Shown here: positions 37,785-45,159 of the stretch, piece by piece | Numbering within the stretch: position 1 is the first letter of the stretch | Layout: the number at the start of each line of letters is the position of its first letter | Assembly (NCBI RefSeq): GCF_900187115.1 | Contig: NZ_LT906455.1 | Coordinates: 682,001-746,000, forward strand | Length of the DNA: 64,000 nt | Source of the DNA: Aliarcobacter butzleri | GTDB taxonomy: Bacteria; Campylobacterota; Campylobacteria; Campylobacterales; Arcobacteraceae | Direction: 5' to 3' | The notes under the pieces: generated by a model | What the model was told of the DNA's origin: nothing | What the model saw: the letters and a program-made list of their open reading frames with translations, nothing else | Databases searched by the model: none | Position numbers and translations under genes: made by a program

Positions 37785-38995
37785 TGTTATCAAATGCCTT
37801 TTTAATAGCAATCAAAGAAATAAGAAGAAATATTTTACGTTCTATTCTTACAATTTTAGGAATTGTAATTGGAGTTGCGTCAGTTATTGCAATGGTTATG
37901 ATTGGTGATGGAACAACAGCTAGTGTAAAAGAGAGTATTACAAAACTTGGAACTAATATGTTAACTTTAAGAGTAGGGCAAGAAAGAAGAGGACCACCAA
38001 GAGAAGATAATAGTTCAAAAGCTTTTCAAAATGAAGATATAATTGCAATTAAAAATGAAATACAAAATATAAAAGCTGTTGCTGCTGAAAATTCAACAAA
38101 AATGAATATAGTTTATGGAAATAAAAGTAATAACTCATCAGTAATTGGAACAAATAATGATTATTTCATAATTAAAGATTGGGCTTTGAAAGATGGACGA
38201 ATTTTCGATGATAGTGAATTAAGTAGTGGAAAATCATCTTGTATTATAGGAACAACTATCGTAACTCAACTTTTTGGAGATGAAAATCCAATTGGTGCAA
38301 GTATTAGATTAAAAAATATGACTTGTAATGTTATTGGAGTTTTAGCTTCAAAAGGAGCTGCTGCTTTTGGGAATGACCAAGATGAAATAGTTATCGTTCC
38401 ATTAAAAATGTATCAAAGAAAAATTAAAGGTGATAAAGATGTTTCTTCAATTATTATTTCAATAACAGAAGAGAGATATATAGAAAATGCAAAAACAGAA
38501 ATTACATCTTTAATGCAAGAAAGACGTGCTGTAAAAATAGGTGAACCAGATAATTTTCATATTAGAGATATGAAAGATATATTAGATACTATGACTTCAA
38601 CTACAAATATGTTAACTTATCTTTTAGGTTCAATTGCTGCAATTTCTTTACTTGTTGGCGGAATTGGTATTATGAATATTATGTTAGTTTCTGTAACTGA
38701 AAGAACTAGAGAAATAGGAACTAGACTTGCAATTGGAGCTATGGAAAGTGAAGTTTTATTGCAGTTTTTAGTAGAAGCTGTAGTTTTATCTACATGGGGT
38801 GGAATAATAGGAATATTTTTAGGTTTAGGAATAGGTTATACAATTGTAAATATGATGCAATTACCATTTATTATAAATAATCAAATTATTATAATATCTT
38901 TTGTATTTTCAACTTTAATAGGTATTATTTTTGGATATTTTCCTGCTAGAAAAGCTGCAAGGTTAAATCCAATAGATGCTCTAAGATATGAGTAA
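37784..38995 (+). CDS. macB: MacB-type ABC transporter permease
   Basis: 403 residues. One N-terminal helix (AIKEIRRNILRSILTILGIV), a large periplasmic MacB_PCD domain, then three C-terminal helices with GSIAAISLLVGGIGIMNIML, VTERTREIGTRLAIGA and the closing FPARKAARLNPIDALRYE, all diagnostic of the FtsX/MacB fold. With TolC and MacA it would drive efflux of periplasmic substrates such as macrolides, peptides or siderophores; the substrate is unknown. Confidence 0.92.
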   Translation: MLSNAFLIAIKEIRRNILRSILTILGIVIGVASVIAMVMIGDGTTASVKESITKLGTNMLTLRVGQERRGPPREDNSSKAFQNEDIIAIKNEIQNIKAVAAENSTKMNIVYGNKSNNSSVIGTNNDYFIIKDWALKDGRIFDDSELSSGKSSCIIGTTIVTQLFGDENPIGASIRLKNMTCNVIGVLASKGAAAFGNDQDEIVIVPLKMYQRKIKGDKDVSSIIISITEERYIENAKTEITSLMQERRAVKIGEPDNFHIRDMKDILDTMTSTTNMLTYLLGSIAAISLLVGGIGIMNIMLVSVTERTREIGTRLAIGAMESEVLLQFLVEAVVLSTWGGIIGIFLGLGIGYTIVNMMQLPFIINNQIIIISFVFSTLIGIIFGYFPARKAARLNPIDALRYE

Positions 38996-38996
38996 A

Positions 38997-39029
38997 AATA
39001 AATAGATATTTTTTAAATATCTATTTATT
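38997..39029. terminator. Bidirectional terminator, macB / ankyrin gene
   Basis: A perfect 15-base stem AATAAATAGATATTT (38997-39011) with its complement at 39015-39029 and a TTT loop. It overlaps the last codons of the ankyrin gene and follows the macB stop by two bases. Confidence 0.75.
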
Positions 39030-39500
39030 CAAGTTATTTAGCAAATTTAAAGGACTATTACCTAAAAAATCTTCATGGTCTAAATTCGCACCATTTTCGA
39101 TTAAATATTTTATACTATTTTGCTTATTGTACAATATTGCATAAATAAGTGGAGTAGAGTTAATATCATCAATTACATTAATATTTAGACCACAATTTTT
39201 TAAACATTTTATAACTTTTATATTGTCATTATAAACTGCAAAATTCATTGCTAAGAAGTTTGGAGATACTTCTGTACTTATATCTAAATCTATTAATTTT
39301 TTGATTATATCTGTTTTATTTTTTAAAATTGCCCAATATAAAGCATTCCTACCATTGCAGTCTCTAGCATTTATATCTAAAATTTTTAATCTAAATATCT
39401 CGATTAACATATCCCATTTTTCACCTGCAATTAATGATGAAAATATATTTGAAACAATTTGTTTATTTATATTTTTATCGATTAGGAAGTTATTAGACAT
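39021..39500 (-). CDS. Ankyrin-repeat protein
   Basis: 159 residues, no signal peptide. About four ankyrin repeats are visible, e.g. DCNGRNALYWAILKNKTDII, SPNFLAMNFAVYNDNIKVI, INSTPLIYAILYNKQNSIK and DFLGNSPLNLL. Ankyrin proteins mediate protein contacts; the partner is unknown. A Fur-box-like sequence lies upstream (39518-39538), and the gene follows the fez-like cluster on the same strand, which suggests an iron-linked role. Confidence 0.85.
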   Translation of the reverse strand: MSNNFLIDKNINKQIVSNIFSSLIAGEKWDMLIEIFRLKILDINARDCNGRNALYWAILKNKTDIIKKLIDLDISTEVSPNFLAMNFAVYNDNIKVIKCLKNCGLNINVIDDINSTPLIYAILYNKQNSIKYLIENGANLDHEDFLGNSPLNLLNNLNK

Positions 39501-39516
39501 TTTAAATCCTTTATAT

Positions 39517-39539
39517 TAATGATAATTAGTATCGTAATA
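39517..39539 (-). promoter_or_regulatory. Fur-box-like sequence upstream of ankyrin gene
   Basis: AATGATAATTAGTATCGTAAT matches the GATAAT-core and its mirrored ATC half with imperfections. It lies about 20 bases upstream of the ankyrin start. Degenerate, so moderate confidence. Confidence 0.45.
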
Positions 39540-39566
39540 TAAATAAACTTAAAATGAATTTAAAAA

Positions 39567-39797
39567 TTAATTTGCTTGTAGATTTTCTTCTTTTGAATTT
39601 TTAAGTTTTTTAGATGTTTTAGGTTGATAAAGCATATGATGCCATAGAGCAAAACCACATAATGCAACGCCAGCTATTACATGAGTTTTTTTAGCAAGAC
39701 TATTTTTCATAAACATAGAAGTTACAACAGTTGCACCTAATGTTGCAGTCATACCGATTTTTGCAACTTCTTTTTGCATTTCTAAATCAAATTTCAT
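39567..39797 (-). CDS. Small predicted membrane protein of ferrosome-like cluster
   Basis: 76 residues. Two hydrophobic stretches (about 13-28 MTATLGATVVTSMFM, and 37-52 THVIAGVALCGFALWHH) are joined by a basic loop, followed by a charged tail. No family is recognised. The start has AGGAG about 8 bases upstream, inside the end of a 39-codon gene that overlaps by 11 bases, so the two are coupled. It may be a bilayer or shell component of the iron compartment; that is inference from position. Confidence 0.65.
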   Translation of the reverse strand: MKFDLEMQKEVAKIGMTATLGATVVTSMFMKNSLAKKTHVIAGVALCGFALWHHMLYQPKTSKKLKNSKEENLQAN

Positions 39798-39906
39798 ATC
39801 TTTTACTCCTTTTTTTTCTTCTTTCTACAGTTTTTATAGTTTTATTTACAGTTTTTACAGTTAAAATTGCTGTTAAAGCAGTTGCAATTGGTAATAATAT
39901 TGGCAT
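39787..39906 (-). CDS. 39-residue hydrophobic/basic peptide
   Basis: ATG at 39906 with AAAGGAAT upstream opens 39 codons to TGA at 39787-39789. The peptide has a hydrophobic N-terminal helix (MPILLPIATALTAILTV) and a strongly basic tail (ERRKKRSKRYEI). A Fur-box-like palindrome sits 14 bases upstream of the ATG, and its stop region contains the ribosome site of the next gene. These features support a real gene. Function is unknown; a single helix with a basic tail recalls small membrane-curving peptides. Confidence 0.6.
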   Translation of the reverse strand: MPILLPIATALTAILTVKTVNKTIKTVERRKKRSKRYEI

Positions 39907-39918
39907 AATAAATTCCTT

Positions 39919-39933
39919 TGATAATAATTATCA
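39919..39933 (-). promoter_or_regulatory. Fur-box-like palindrome inside cluster
   Basis: GATAATAATTATC at 39920-39932, identical to the 13-mer upstream of exbB, lies in the 78-base gap between the ATPase gene and the 39-residue peptide gene. It could give the two tiny genes their own iron-controlled promoter. Confidence 0.6.
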
Positions 39934-39984
39934 GCATTCTATCAAGAAAAACTTAAATAGAACTGATAACTATTATTGGAATAA

Positions 39985-42096
39985 TTATTTGATATTTACA
40001 CCTTTTATAGAATTTAACAATAATCCAATAGTTGTACCATTATGAAGAACAGCTGTAACTATTGGAGAAAATACTCCAAATGTTGCTCCTGCTAAAATAG
40101 CAGAGTTTATACCAACTGTTGCATTAAAATTGTTATTTATTAAATTCATTGTTTTATTTGCATACTCTTTTGCTTCAACAACTGCTGCTATATCATCTTT
40201 TAATAAACTAATATCTGCTGTTGCTTTTGCTATATCTGCACCTCTACTCATAGAAATACCAACATGAGCTGAAATTAAAGCAGGAGCATCATTTATACCA
40301 TCTCCTACAAATGCAACTTTTTTACCTTTTTGCATAAACTCTTTTACTATACTTGCTTTATCTTGAGGTAAAAGTTCTGCTCTTACTTCATCTATTCCTA
40401 ACTCTTTTGCTATTCTATGAGCTTTTTCTTTTGTATCACCAGTTAACATAATGATATCTTTTACACCAAGTTTTTTTAGTCTTGAAATAGATTCTTTTGC
40501 ATTAGATCTTAACTCATCAGAAAGACCAATAGTACCTAATAATTTCCCATCATAACCAACATAAAGTAAAGTTTTTCCATCTTTTAAAGAGTTCTCAATA
40601 TTAGCTTTATGTTCGCTAAAATCAATTTTTTCATCATCTTCTAAAAAATGACGACTTCCAATAATTACAGATTTCCCATTAACTTCAGTTTTCACTCCAT
40701 GTGCTACAATAAATTCGACTTCTTCATGGTGCATATGTACAAAGCCTCTTTGTTTTGCAGCTTTTACAACAGCTTCTGCTACTGGATGAAAATAGTGTTC
40801 TTCTGTTGAAGCAGTTAGATTTAGTATTTGTTCTTCTGTCCATTTTGGATTATATGATTCTACACTTATTACTTCAAGTTCACCACCAGTTAAAGTTCCT
40901 GTTTTATCAAAAATAAAAGTATCCGCACTACTTAAAGCTTCTATTGATTTTGCACCTTTTATCATAATCCCATTATGACCAGCTTTTGAAATAGTTGATT
41001 TAAAAGCAACTGGAGTTGCAAGTTTTAATGCACAAGAATAATCAGCTTGTAATATAGAAGCTACTCTTTCAAAATCTTTTGTAAAAATATATGAAGAAGC
41101 AGCAAGTCCTAATGTAACGGGAACAAGTTTATCTGCAAGACGATTTGCTTTTAGTTGAACTGATGATTTTTCATTTAAAGAGTTTTCTATATAGTGTTTT
41201 ATTCTTTGAGTTGCTGTATTTGCTCCAACATGCTCAGCCCAAATTCTAAATCTTCCCTCTTCAACAATAGTTCCAGAGATTACTCTATCTCCTCTGTATT
41301 TAACAACTGGTTGTGCTTCTCCTGTCATAGAAACTTGATTTACGCTACCGCTTCCTTCAACTATATGTCCATCAACAGCTATTGTATTTCCAACACCAAC
41401 TACAACAATATCGCCAACTTTGATATCTTCGCTTTTTACTAAAACTTCAGTTATTTTACCGTCTATTTTTTTCTCTATCCAAGCTTCTTCAACATTTGGT
41501 TTTGATAACTCTTTTAATAAATCATCACTTTTATGTACAGTTGTCTCTTCTATGTATTCACCAAGTTCAATCATTGCATTTGTTGAATTTGCTGCTAAAT
41601 AGTCTTTTCTATATATTGAAATTGCAACTGCTGCACTTTCTAAAACTTTTGATGTTAATCCTTCTTTAAATAACTCTTTTGAACCTTCAATTAATAAAGG
41701 AACAGAAGCCACTGTTGTAACACCAGCTTTTAAAGTGTTATTTGTGATAAATCTTTCAGCTACTAATGCACTAGTTGCTCTAATAGTACCATTCATAGAT
41801 GGTTCATCACTACTTACACATGAAACACAAACACTTGCCATTTCATTTTCACAAGATTTTAGCAATCCCTCGATAGTTAACGAGTTCAGAATTTTTTCTA
41901 AAGAACTTATAATATTTTTATCAAATTCAAAAATGATACTATAAGCTTTTCTATTTATTCTAACACTTCGTACACCATCTATTTTAAGAAAATAGTTTTT
42001 TAAAATATCTTCATCAATAAATTTCTCTTTTAATAAAGAGAATTTATAACGAACTCTTGAAGGAGTTTGATGTACTTTTTCAAAGTTTTTTTTCAT
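39985..42096 (-). CDS. P1B-type ATPase, FezB-like (ferrosome-type)
   Basis: 703 residues. The N-terminal HMA-like domain lacks CxxC in the usual loop but has an arginine-rich motif HQTPSRVRYKF (9-19). A CVSC pair (90-93) precedes the membrane part. The membrane metal motif is SCALKLATP (354-362) instead of CPC; the actuator TGE is at 258-260, phosphorylation loop DKTGT at 397-401, HP at 437-438 and GDGIND at 598-603, so the pump should be active. SCA-type pumps with an N-terminal arginine-rich motif are, from memory, the P1B-6 group whose FezB member loads iron into ferrosomes. Neighbours (ferritin-like, HMA-like, tiny membrane proteins, Fur-type regulator) fit this. A CtpC-like manganese exporter is the main alternative. 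Confidence 0.8.
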   Translation of the reverse strand: MKKNFEKVHQTPSRVRYKFSLLKEKFIDEDILKNYFLKIDGVRSVRINRKAYSIIFEFDKNIISSLEKILNSLTIEGLLKSCENEMASVCVSCVSSDEPSMNGTIRATSALVAERFITNNTLKAGVTTVASVPLLIEGSKELFKEGLTSKVLESAAVAISIYRKDYLAANSTNAMIELGEYIEETTVHKSDDLLKELSKPNVEEAWIEKKIDGKITEVLVKSEDIKVGDIVVVGVGNTIAVDGHIVEGSGSVNQVSMTGEAQPVVKYRGDRVISGTIVEEGRFRIWAEHVGANTATQRIKHYIENSLNEKSSVQLKANRLADKLVPVTLGLAASSYIFTKDFERVASILQADYSCALKLATPVAFKSTISKAGHNGIMIKGAKSIEALSSADTFIFDKTGTLTGGELEVISVESYNPKWTEEQILNLTASTEEHYFHPVAEAVVKAAKQRGFVHMHHEEVEFIVAHGVKTEVNGKSVIIGSRHFLEDDEKIDFSEHKANIENSLKDGKTLLYVGYDGKLLGTIGLSDELRSNAKESISRLKKLGVKDIIMLTGDTKEKAHRIAKELGIDEVRAELLPQDKASIVKEFMQKGKKVAFVGDGINDAPALISAHVGISMSRGADIAKATADISLLKDDIAAVVEAKEYANKTMNLINNNFNATVGINSAILAGATFGVFSPIVTAVLHNGTTIGLLLNSIKGVNIK

Positions 42097-42097
42097 T

Positions 42098-42460
42098 TTA
42101 CTGTTCTTGTTGTGCTTGCATTTGCGCTTTTGCGTCTTCGTATCTCTCTTTTAGTTCTTCAATTCCTGCAGAGAAAAGTTCACTACCTTTTCCAAATACT
42201 TTAAAAATTGTTTCTTGAGCATTTTTATTAGTTAGTAAATATGTAACTGCTGCACCAATTAATGCACCTTTTACAAAATCTCCATTTAAAAATCCATTTT
42301 GCGTTGTTGGATTATTTGTTGGTACTATTTGTTGAGGATTTTGGTTAAAATTTTGATTTAAATAAGGATTTTGGTTTATATTAATTCCCGTTTGTCCATT
42401 TTGATTTCTTGTATTATCTATATTTAAATCATATTGATTTTGGTTTTTATTTGTATTCAT
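42098..42460 (-). CDS. Asn/Gln-rich protein with single membrane helix (YtxH-like C-terminus)
   Basis: 120 residues. Residues 1-56 are low-complexity, dominated by Asn, Gln, Pro and Thr (repeats such as NQNPYLNQNFNQNPQQ). Then comes a hydrophobic helix FVKGALIGAAVTYLL (about 63-77) and an amphipathic charged helix ending in AQMQAQQEQ. The C-terminal half resembles YtxH-type proteins. It lies one base from the P-type ATPase gene and one base from the upstream gene. The disordered region is unlike anything else in the window. Function unknown. Confidence 0.75.
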   Translation of the reverse strand: MNTNKNQNQYDLNIDNTRNQNGQTGININQNPYLNQNFNQNPQQIVPTNNPTTQNGFLNGDFVKGALIGAAVTYLLTNKNAQETIFKVFGKGSELFSAGIEELKERYEDAKAQMQAQQEQ

Positions 42461-42811
42461 TTATTCTCCTTCAATTTCAATATTTTCATTTGTTAAATAT
42501 TTTTGTTCAATTTTTTCTTCTAATACTTCAAGTGCATAAATTCCAGCAGCTCCAATACTTAAAGCTGTTACTGCTTTAAGCCAACTATTTTGACCAATAT
42601 AATTTGCAGTTGCAATAGCACTTCCAGTTGCAATAGCACCTTGAGAAGTTCTTTTTACTGTATCTTTTATTGCATCATTTCTTGAAATTTGTTTACTTTG
42701 AACTTTTTTATAATTAATTGCACTACTTACAACAGCACTTGCAATTGCTCCACTTATTACATGACCTAAAACATTTCTAGGTGTCCCTGTGTTGATTGTT
42801 AAATCTTTCAT
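42461..42811 (-). CDS. Small Gly/Ala-rich membrane protein of ferrosome-like cluster
   Basis: 116 residues. Three glycine/alanine-rich hydrophobic segments (VISGAIASAVVSSAI near 18-32, SQGAIATGSAIATANYIG near 56-73, AVTALSIGAAGIYAL near 80-94) and an acidic tail. The packing resembles small magnetosome membrane proteins such as MamC in style only; I do not claim homology. It overlaps the upstream gene by one base and clearly belongs to the operon. Confidence 0.7.
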   Translation of the reverse strand: MKDLTINTGTPRNVLGHVISGAIASAVVSSAINYKKVQSKQISRNDAIKDTVKRTSQGAIATGSAIATANYIGQNSWLKAVTALSIGAAGIYALEVLEEKIEQKYLTNENIEIEGE

Positions 42812-43065
42812 TATTTTGTTTCCTTAGCTTTTGGTTTTCTTACATATTTTCTTTTTGCTTTTGTTTGTTCAGCTTTTTCTTCTTTTTTTTCAAACTTTTC
42901 TTTGATAGTCTCTTTTGTAGAATTGATTTTTTCTTTTACTTCTTCAAGACCATCTTTTGTTTTTTCAAGTATTTTTGAAGTTTTATCTTTTAATTTATCA
43001 CTTTTGTTATAAGCTACAACAGCACCAGCACCTAAAGCCAATCCTAATAGAAATGGTAAAGCCAT
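42811..43065 (-). CDS. YtxH-like protein: membrane helix, coiled coil, basic tail
   Basis: 84 residues. N-terminal glycine-rich helix (ALPFLLGLALGAGAVVAY), a lysine/glutamate heptad-like coiled coil (about 22-60) and a very basic tail (AKRKYVRKPKAKETK). A protein of this shape could sit on a vesicle membrane and extend into the cytoplasm. It is 3 bases from the ferritin-like gene. Confidence 0.7.
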   Translation of the reverse strand: MALPFLLGLALGAGAVVAYNKSDKLKDKTSKILEKTKDGLEEVKEKINSTKETIKEKFEKKEEKAEQTKAKRKYVRKPKAKETK

Positions 43066-43068
43066 AAT

Positions 43069-43755
43069 TTACTCCTCTTCTTGATTTTGTTTTGAAATAT
43101 AGTTATTTAAAAGTGCGATTATTGCACCACCAAAAACTGCTCCACTAACCATAGACATATTTAGTTTTGAAAAAATTTGTGAAATAGAACTTTCATCAAT
43201 ATTTCCAGACATAATATCATCAAGTAATACTTGATATTCTCCTAATTTTTCCATGATATTTGCTTGTGATAAATCACCATTGTTTACACTAGCATTGTAA
43301 TGAGTTAAAACACAATTTCTAAATGCTGGTAAATGATTATTATAAGAAGCTGCTTGAAGTCTAAATATAACATCTCTTACGTCATTATCAGTTGCATAAG
43401 ATAACAGATTATTGTACATAGCAATATTATTTATCTCTGCTGCAACTCCCATTTCACAACACTCAATTAAAGTATTTGGTATTTCTATTTTAGTTGCCCA
43501 ATTATTGAAAGGAACTTCAATATTGTATTTTTGCATTAGTTGAATAAGTGCAGAATAATGAATAGCTTCAGCCTCTTTTATATTTACAAAAGGTTGAACT
43601 AAACCAAACTTTTCAATAATTTTTGAATAAGTCTCATATGCTTTAAATTCATCATAAACAGCTATTCTTAAAATTTGTGTTCTAATTGGAATAGGACTAT
43701 TTATATCAACTCTTGCACTAATTAAAAGTTGTTCATCAAGATTTTCATTCATCAA
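43069..43755 (-). CDS. Ferritin-like (DUF2202-type) protein with C-terminal membrane anchor
   Basis: 228 residues. A four-helix ferritin-like core: helix A YDEFKAYETY (Glu36), helix B EAEAIHYSAL with an ExxH pair (Glu63, His66), helix C ECCEMGVAAEINNIAMY (Glu101, Glu107) and helix D FRLQAASYNNHLPAF (His141), where the usual Glu is not obvious. Residues about 203-220 (VSGAVFGGAIIALLNNYI) form a likely membrane helix. A membrane-tethered diiron ferroxidase-like protein beside a metal-pumping ATPase suggests iron oxidation or mineral seeding at a compartment membrane. It overlaps the HMA-like gene by 4 bases. Confidence 0.8.
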   Translation of the reverse strand: MMNENLDEQLLISARVDINSPIPIRTQILRIAVYDEFKAYETYSKIIEKFGLVQPFVNIKEAEAIHYSALIQLMQKYNIEVPFNNWATKIEIPNTLIECCEMGVAAEINNIAMYNNLLSYATDNDVRDVIFRLQAASYNNHLPAFRNCVLTHYNASVNNGDLSQANIMEKLGEYQVLLDDIMSGNIDESSISQIFSKLNMSMVSGAVFGGAIIALLNNYISKQNQEEE

Positions 43756-44066
43756 ATAACCTCCTTTGCAAGTTTATTTATTAAAATTGATAACTCTTCA
43801 ATATTTTCATTTTTAACCAAATCTTCCCAAAGTTTTGGTTGGAAAACATCTGGGTTATAATGAATAGTAACAGACGCAATGATTTTATTTATTTTAATAT
43901 TTTCTATTCCATCTATTTTATTTGGTAAATCTTCTATATCGCTCAAAGTTATATTCCCAGAAGCTTGAGTAATTTTTGGATTAACTCTTACTCTTAATCT
44001 TCCAGGAGTATGTGCAATAATAGAAAAAAAACTAGCAATTTTTATAATATCCTCTGTTTGTATCAC
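43752..44066 (-). CDS. HMA-like protein with arginine-rich motif (HMA_2 type)
   Basis: 104 residues, starting at GTG 44066 with AAAGGA upstream. It has a ferredoxin-like HMA pattern without the CxxC pair and the motif HTPGRLRVRV (His19, Arg23, Arg25, Arg27), which resembles the N-terminal motif of the ATPase in this operon. The second half IKINKIIASVTIHYNPD is the usual last strand pair. In ferrosome clusters an arginine-rich motif of this kind is reported on Fez proteins, so it may be a FezA/FezC-like component. The gene opens the run of overlapping genes down to the ATPase. Confidence 0.75.
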   Translation of the reverse strand: MIQTEDIIKIASFFSIIAHTPGRLRVRVNPKITQASGNITLSDIEDLPNKIDGIENIKINKIIASVTIHYNPDVFQPKLWEDLVKNENIEELSILINKLAKEVI

Positions 44067-44126
44067 AATAATCCTTTCTTGAATTGTATTTTTTCTTTTC
44101 TAATATTAAATTTAACTTATTATAAA

Positions 44127-44594
44127 TTAAGAATTACTATCAACTTTCTGGCATTTTTCACAAATTCCATAAAGTATCATTATATGTTCTTTTAAATAAA
44201 AGTCATATTTTTTAGCAATTGTATTTTGTTGTTCTTCTATAATCTCATCTGTAAATTCAATTATTGAACTACAATTAGTACAAATTAGATGATCGTGGTG
44301 GATTTCGTGATTGAATTCATATCGAATAGTTCCATCACCAATATTTAATAGATTTACAAGATGCATTTCATGAAGAAATTTTATAGCATTATAAATTGTA
44401 GCCATTCCAACGCTCATATTATATTTTTCTTTTATTTCAAGGAAAATATCATCAGCTGTTAAATGTTTTTTTGAAAGATATAAAGTTTTTAGAATATAAT
44501 CTTTTTGAATTGTATTTTTAAATCCAACTTTTGAAACATTTTTTTTAAAACTATCTAAAAAGATATTAAATGCCATTTCTTGACTATTTTCCAC
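44127..44594 (-). CDS. Fur-family transcriptional regulator of the cluster
   Basis: 155 residues. A winged-helix DNA-binding domain (HLTADDIFLEIKEKYNMSVGMATIYNAIKFL) is followed by the metal and dimer domain with IRYEFN, HHDHLICTNC and a final ICEKCQK, giving two CxxC motifs for structural zinc. Glu in RYEF, rather than Asp, fits Fur more than PerR. Start GTG 44594 with AGAGG upstream. The gene lies 60 bases upstream of the HMA-like gene, so it may be a dedicated regulator of the compartment genes, or a general Fur paralogue. Confidence 0.85.
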   Translation of the reverse strand: MENSQEMAFNIFLDSFKKNVSKVGFKNTIQKDYILKTLYLSKKHLTADDIFLEIKEKYNMSVGMATIYNAIKFLHEMHLVNLLNIGDGTIRYEFNHEIHHDHLICTNCSSIIEFTDEIIEEQQNTIAKKYDFYLKEHIMILYGICEKCQKVDSNS

Positions 44595-44666
44595 TTTATA
44601 AAACCTCTTAATTTAAAAAAATTATACAATAAATTTGATTCTAACATTATTATTCTTAATAAAGAA

Positions 44667-44683
44667 GTGATTTTAATTATCAC
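44667..44683. promoter_or_regulatory. Inverted repeat, possible Fur-family operator
   Basis: GTGAT-N7-ATCAC in the 150-base gap between the Fur-family gene (-) and the hypothetical gene at 44745 (+). The dyad could be the autoregulatory site. An AT-rich ACATTATTATTCTTAAT lies just to its left and could be a second half-site. Confidence 0.5.
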
Positions 44684-44744
44684 TTTAAGAGTAAATTAAT
44701 TTTTTATATCTAATAATGACAAAAAAATTTTATAAGGATTTTTT

Positions 44745-45137
44745 ATGCTAAATATTACAGTTTTAACATCAGTTGCAAAAAGTGCTTTAGTTGGTGCAGT
44801 TGCTACTAAATTGGTGGATACTTTTGTTTCTACAAAAATTAATAATAAATTTGAACAAAATAAATGGTTAAGAAGTACAAAATTAGAACTTTTCTCAAAA
44901 TTAACAGAAGAAATAATAGTGGTTGATTTAGAAAATTTTCAAGCACAAATTAAAGAGATAAAAAGAACATGTGCAAAGATTATTCTTTTGGTAAATGATA
45001 GAAATTTAGAAAATAAAATAGAAGATTATCTAAATAGACTAAATAAATTTAGCCAAAATGAAAAGATTGATAAAAATGCACTAAATTTAGTAAATAAAGA
45101 TATGATTTCTTATTTACAAAAAAATATTCGTTTATAG
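44745..45137 (+). CDS. Hypothetical protein with N-terminal amphipathic/hydrophobic helix
   Basis: 130 residues, not recognised. The first 28 residues (…KSALVGAVATKLVDTFVS…) form a small-residue-rich helix like those of the tiny proteins across the divergent promoter; the rest is charged and mostly helical. AAGGATTTTTT precedes the ATG. It shares the operator region with the Fur-family gene, so it may be an outlying part of the same system. It ends 22 bases before fumC and may be co-transcribed with it. Confidence 0.7.
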   Translation: MLNITVLTSVAKSALVGAVATKLVDTFVSTKINNKFEQNKWLRSTKLELFSKLTEEIIVVDLENFQAQIKEIKRTCAKIILLVNDRNLENKIEDYLNRLNKFSQNEKIDKNALNLVNKDMISYLQKNIRL

Positions 45138-45159
45138 TTAAATCAAAAAAAGGAAAAGT

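Noticed and set aside
44127-44594. PerR peroxide sensor
   Set aside because: The residue in the RYEF motif is Glu, as in Fur, where PerR has Asp; weak evidence, so the feature is called only Fur-family.
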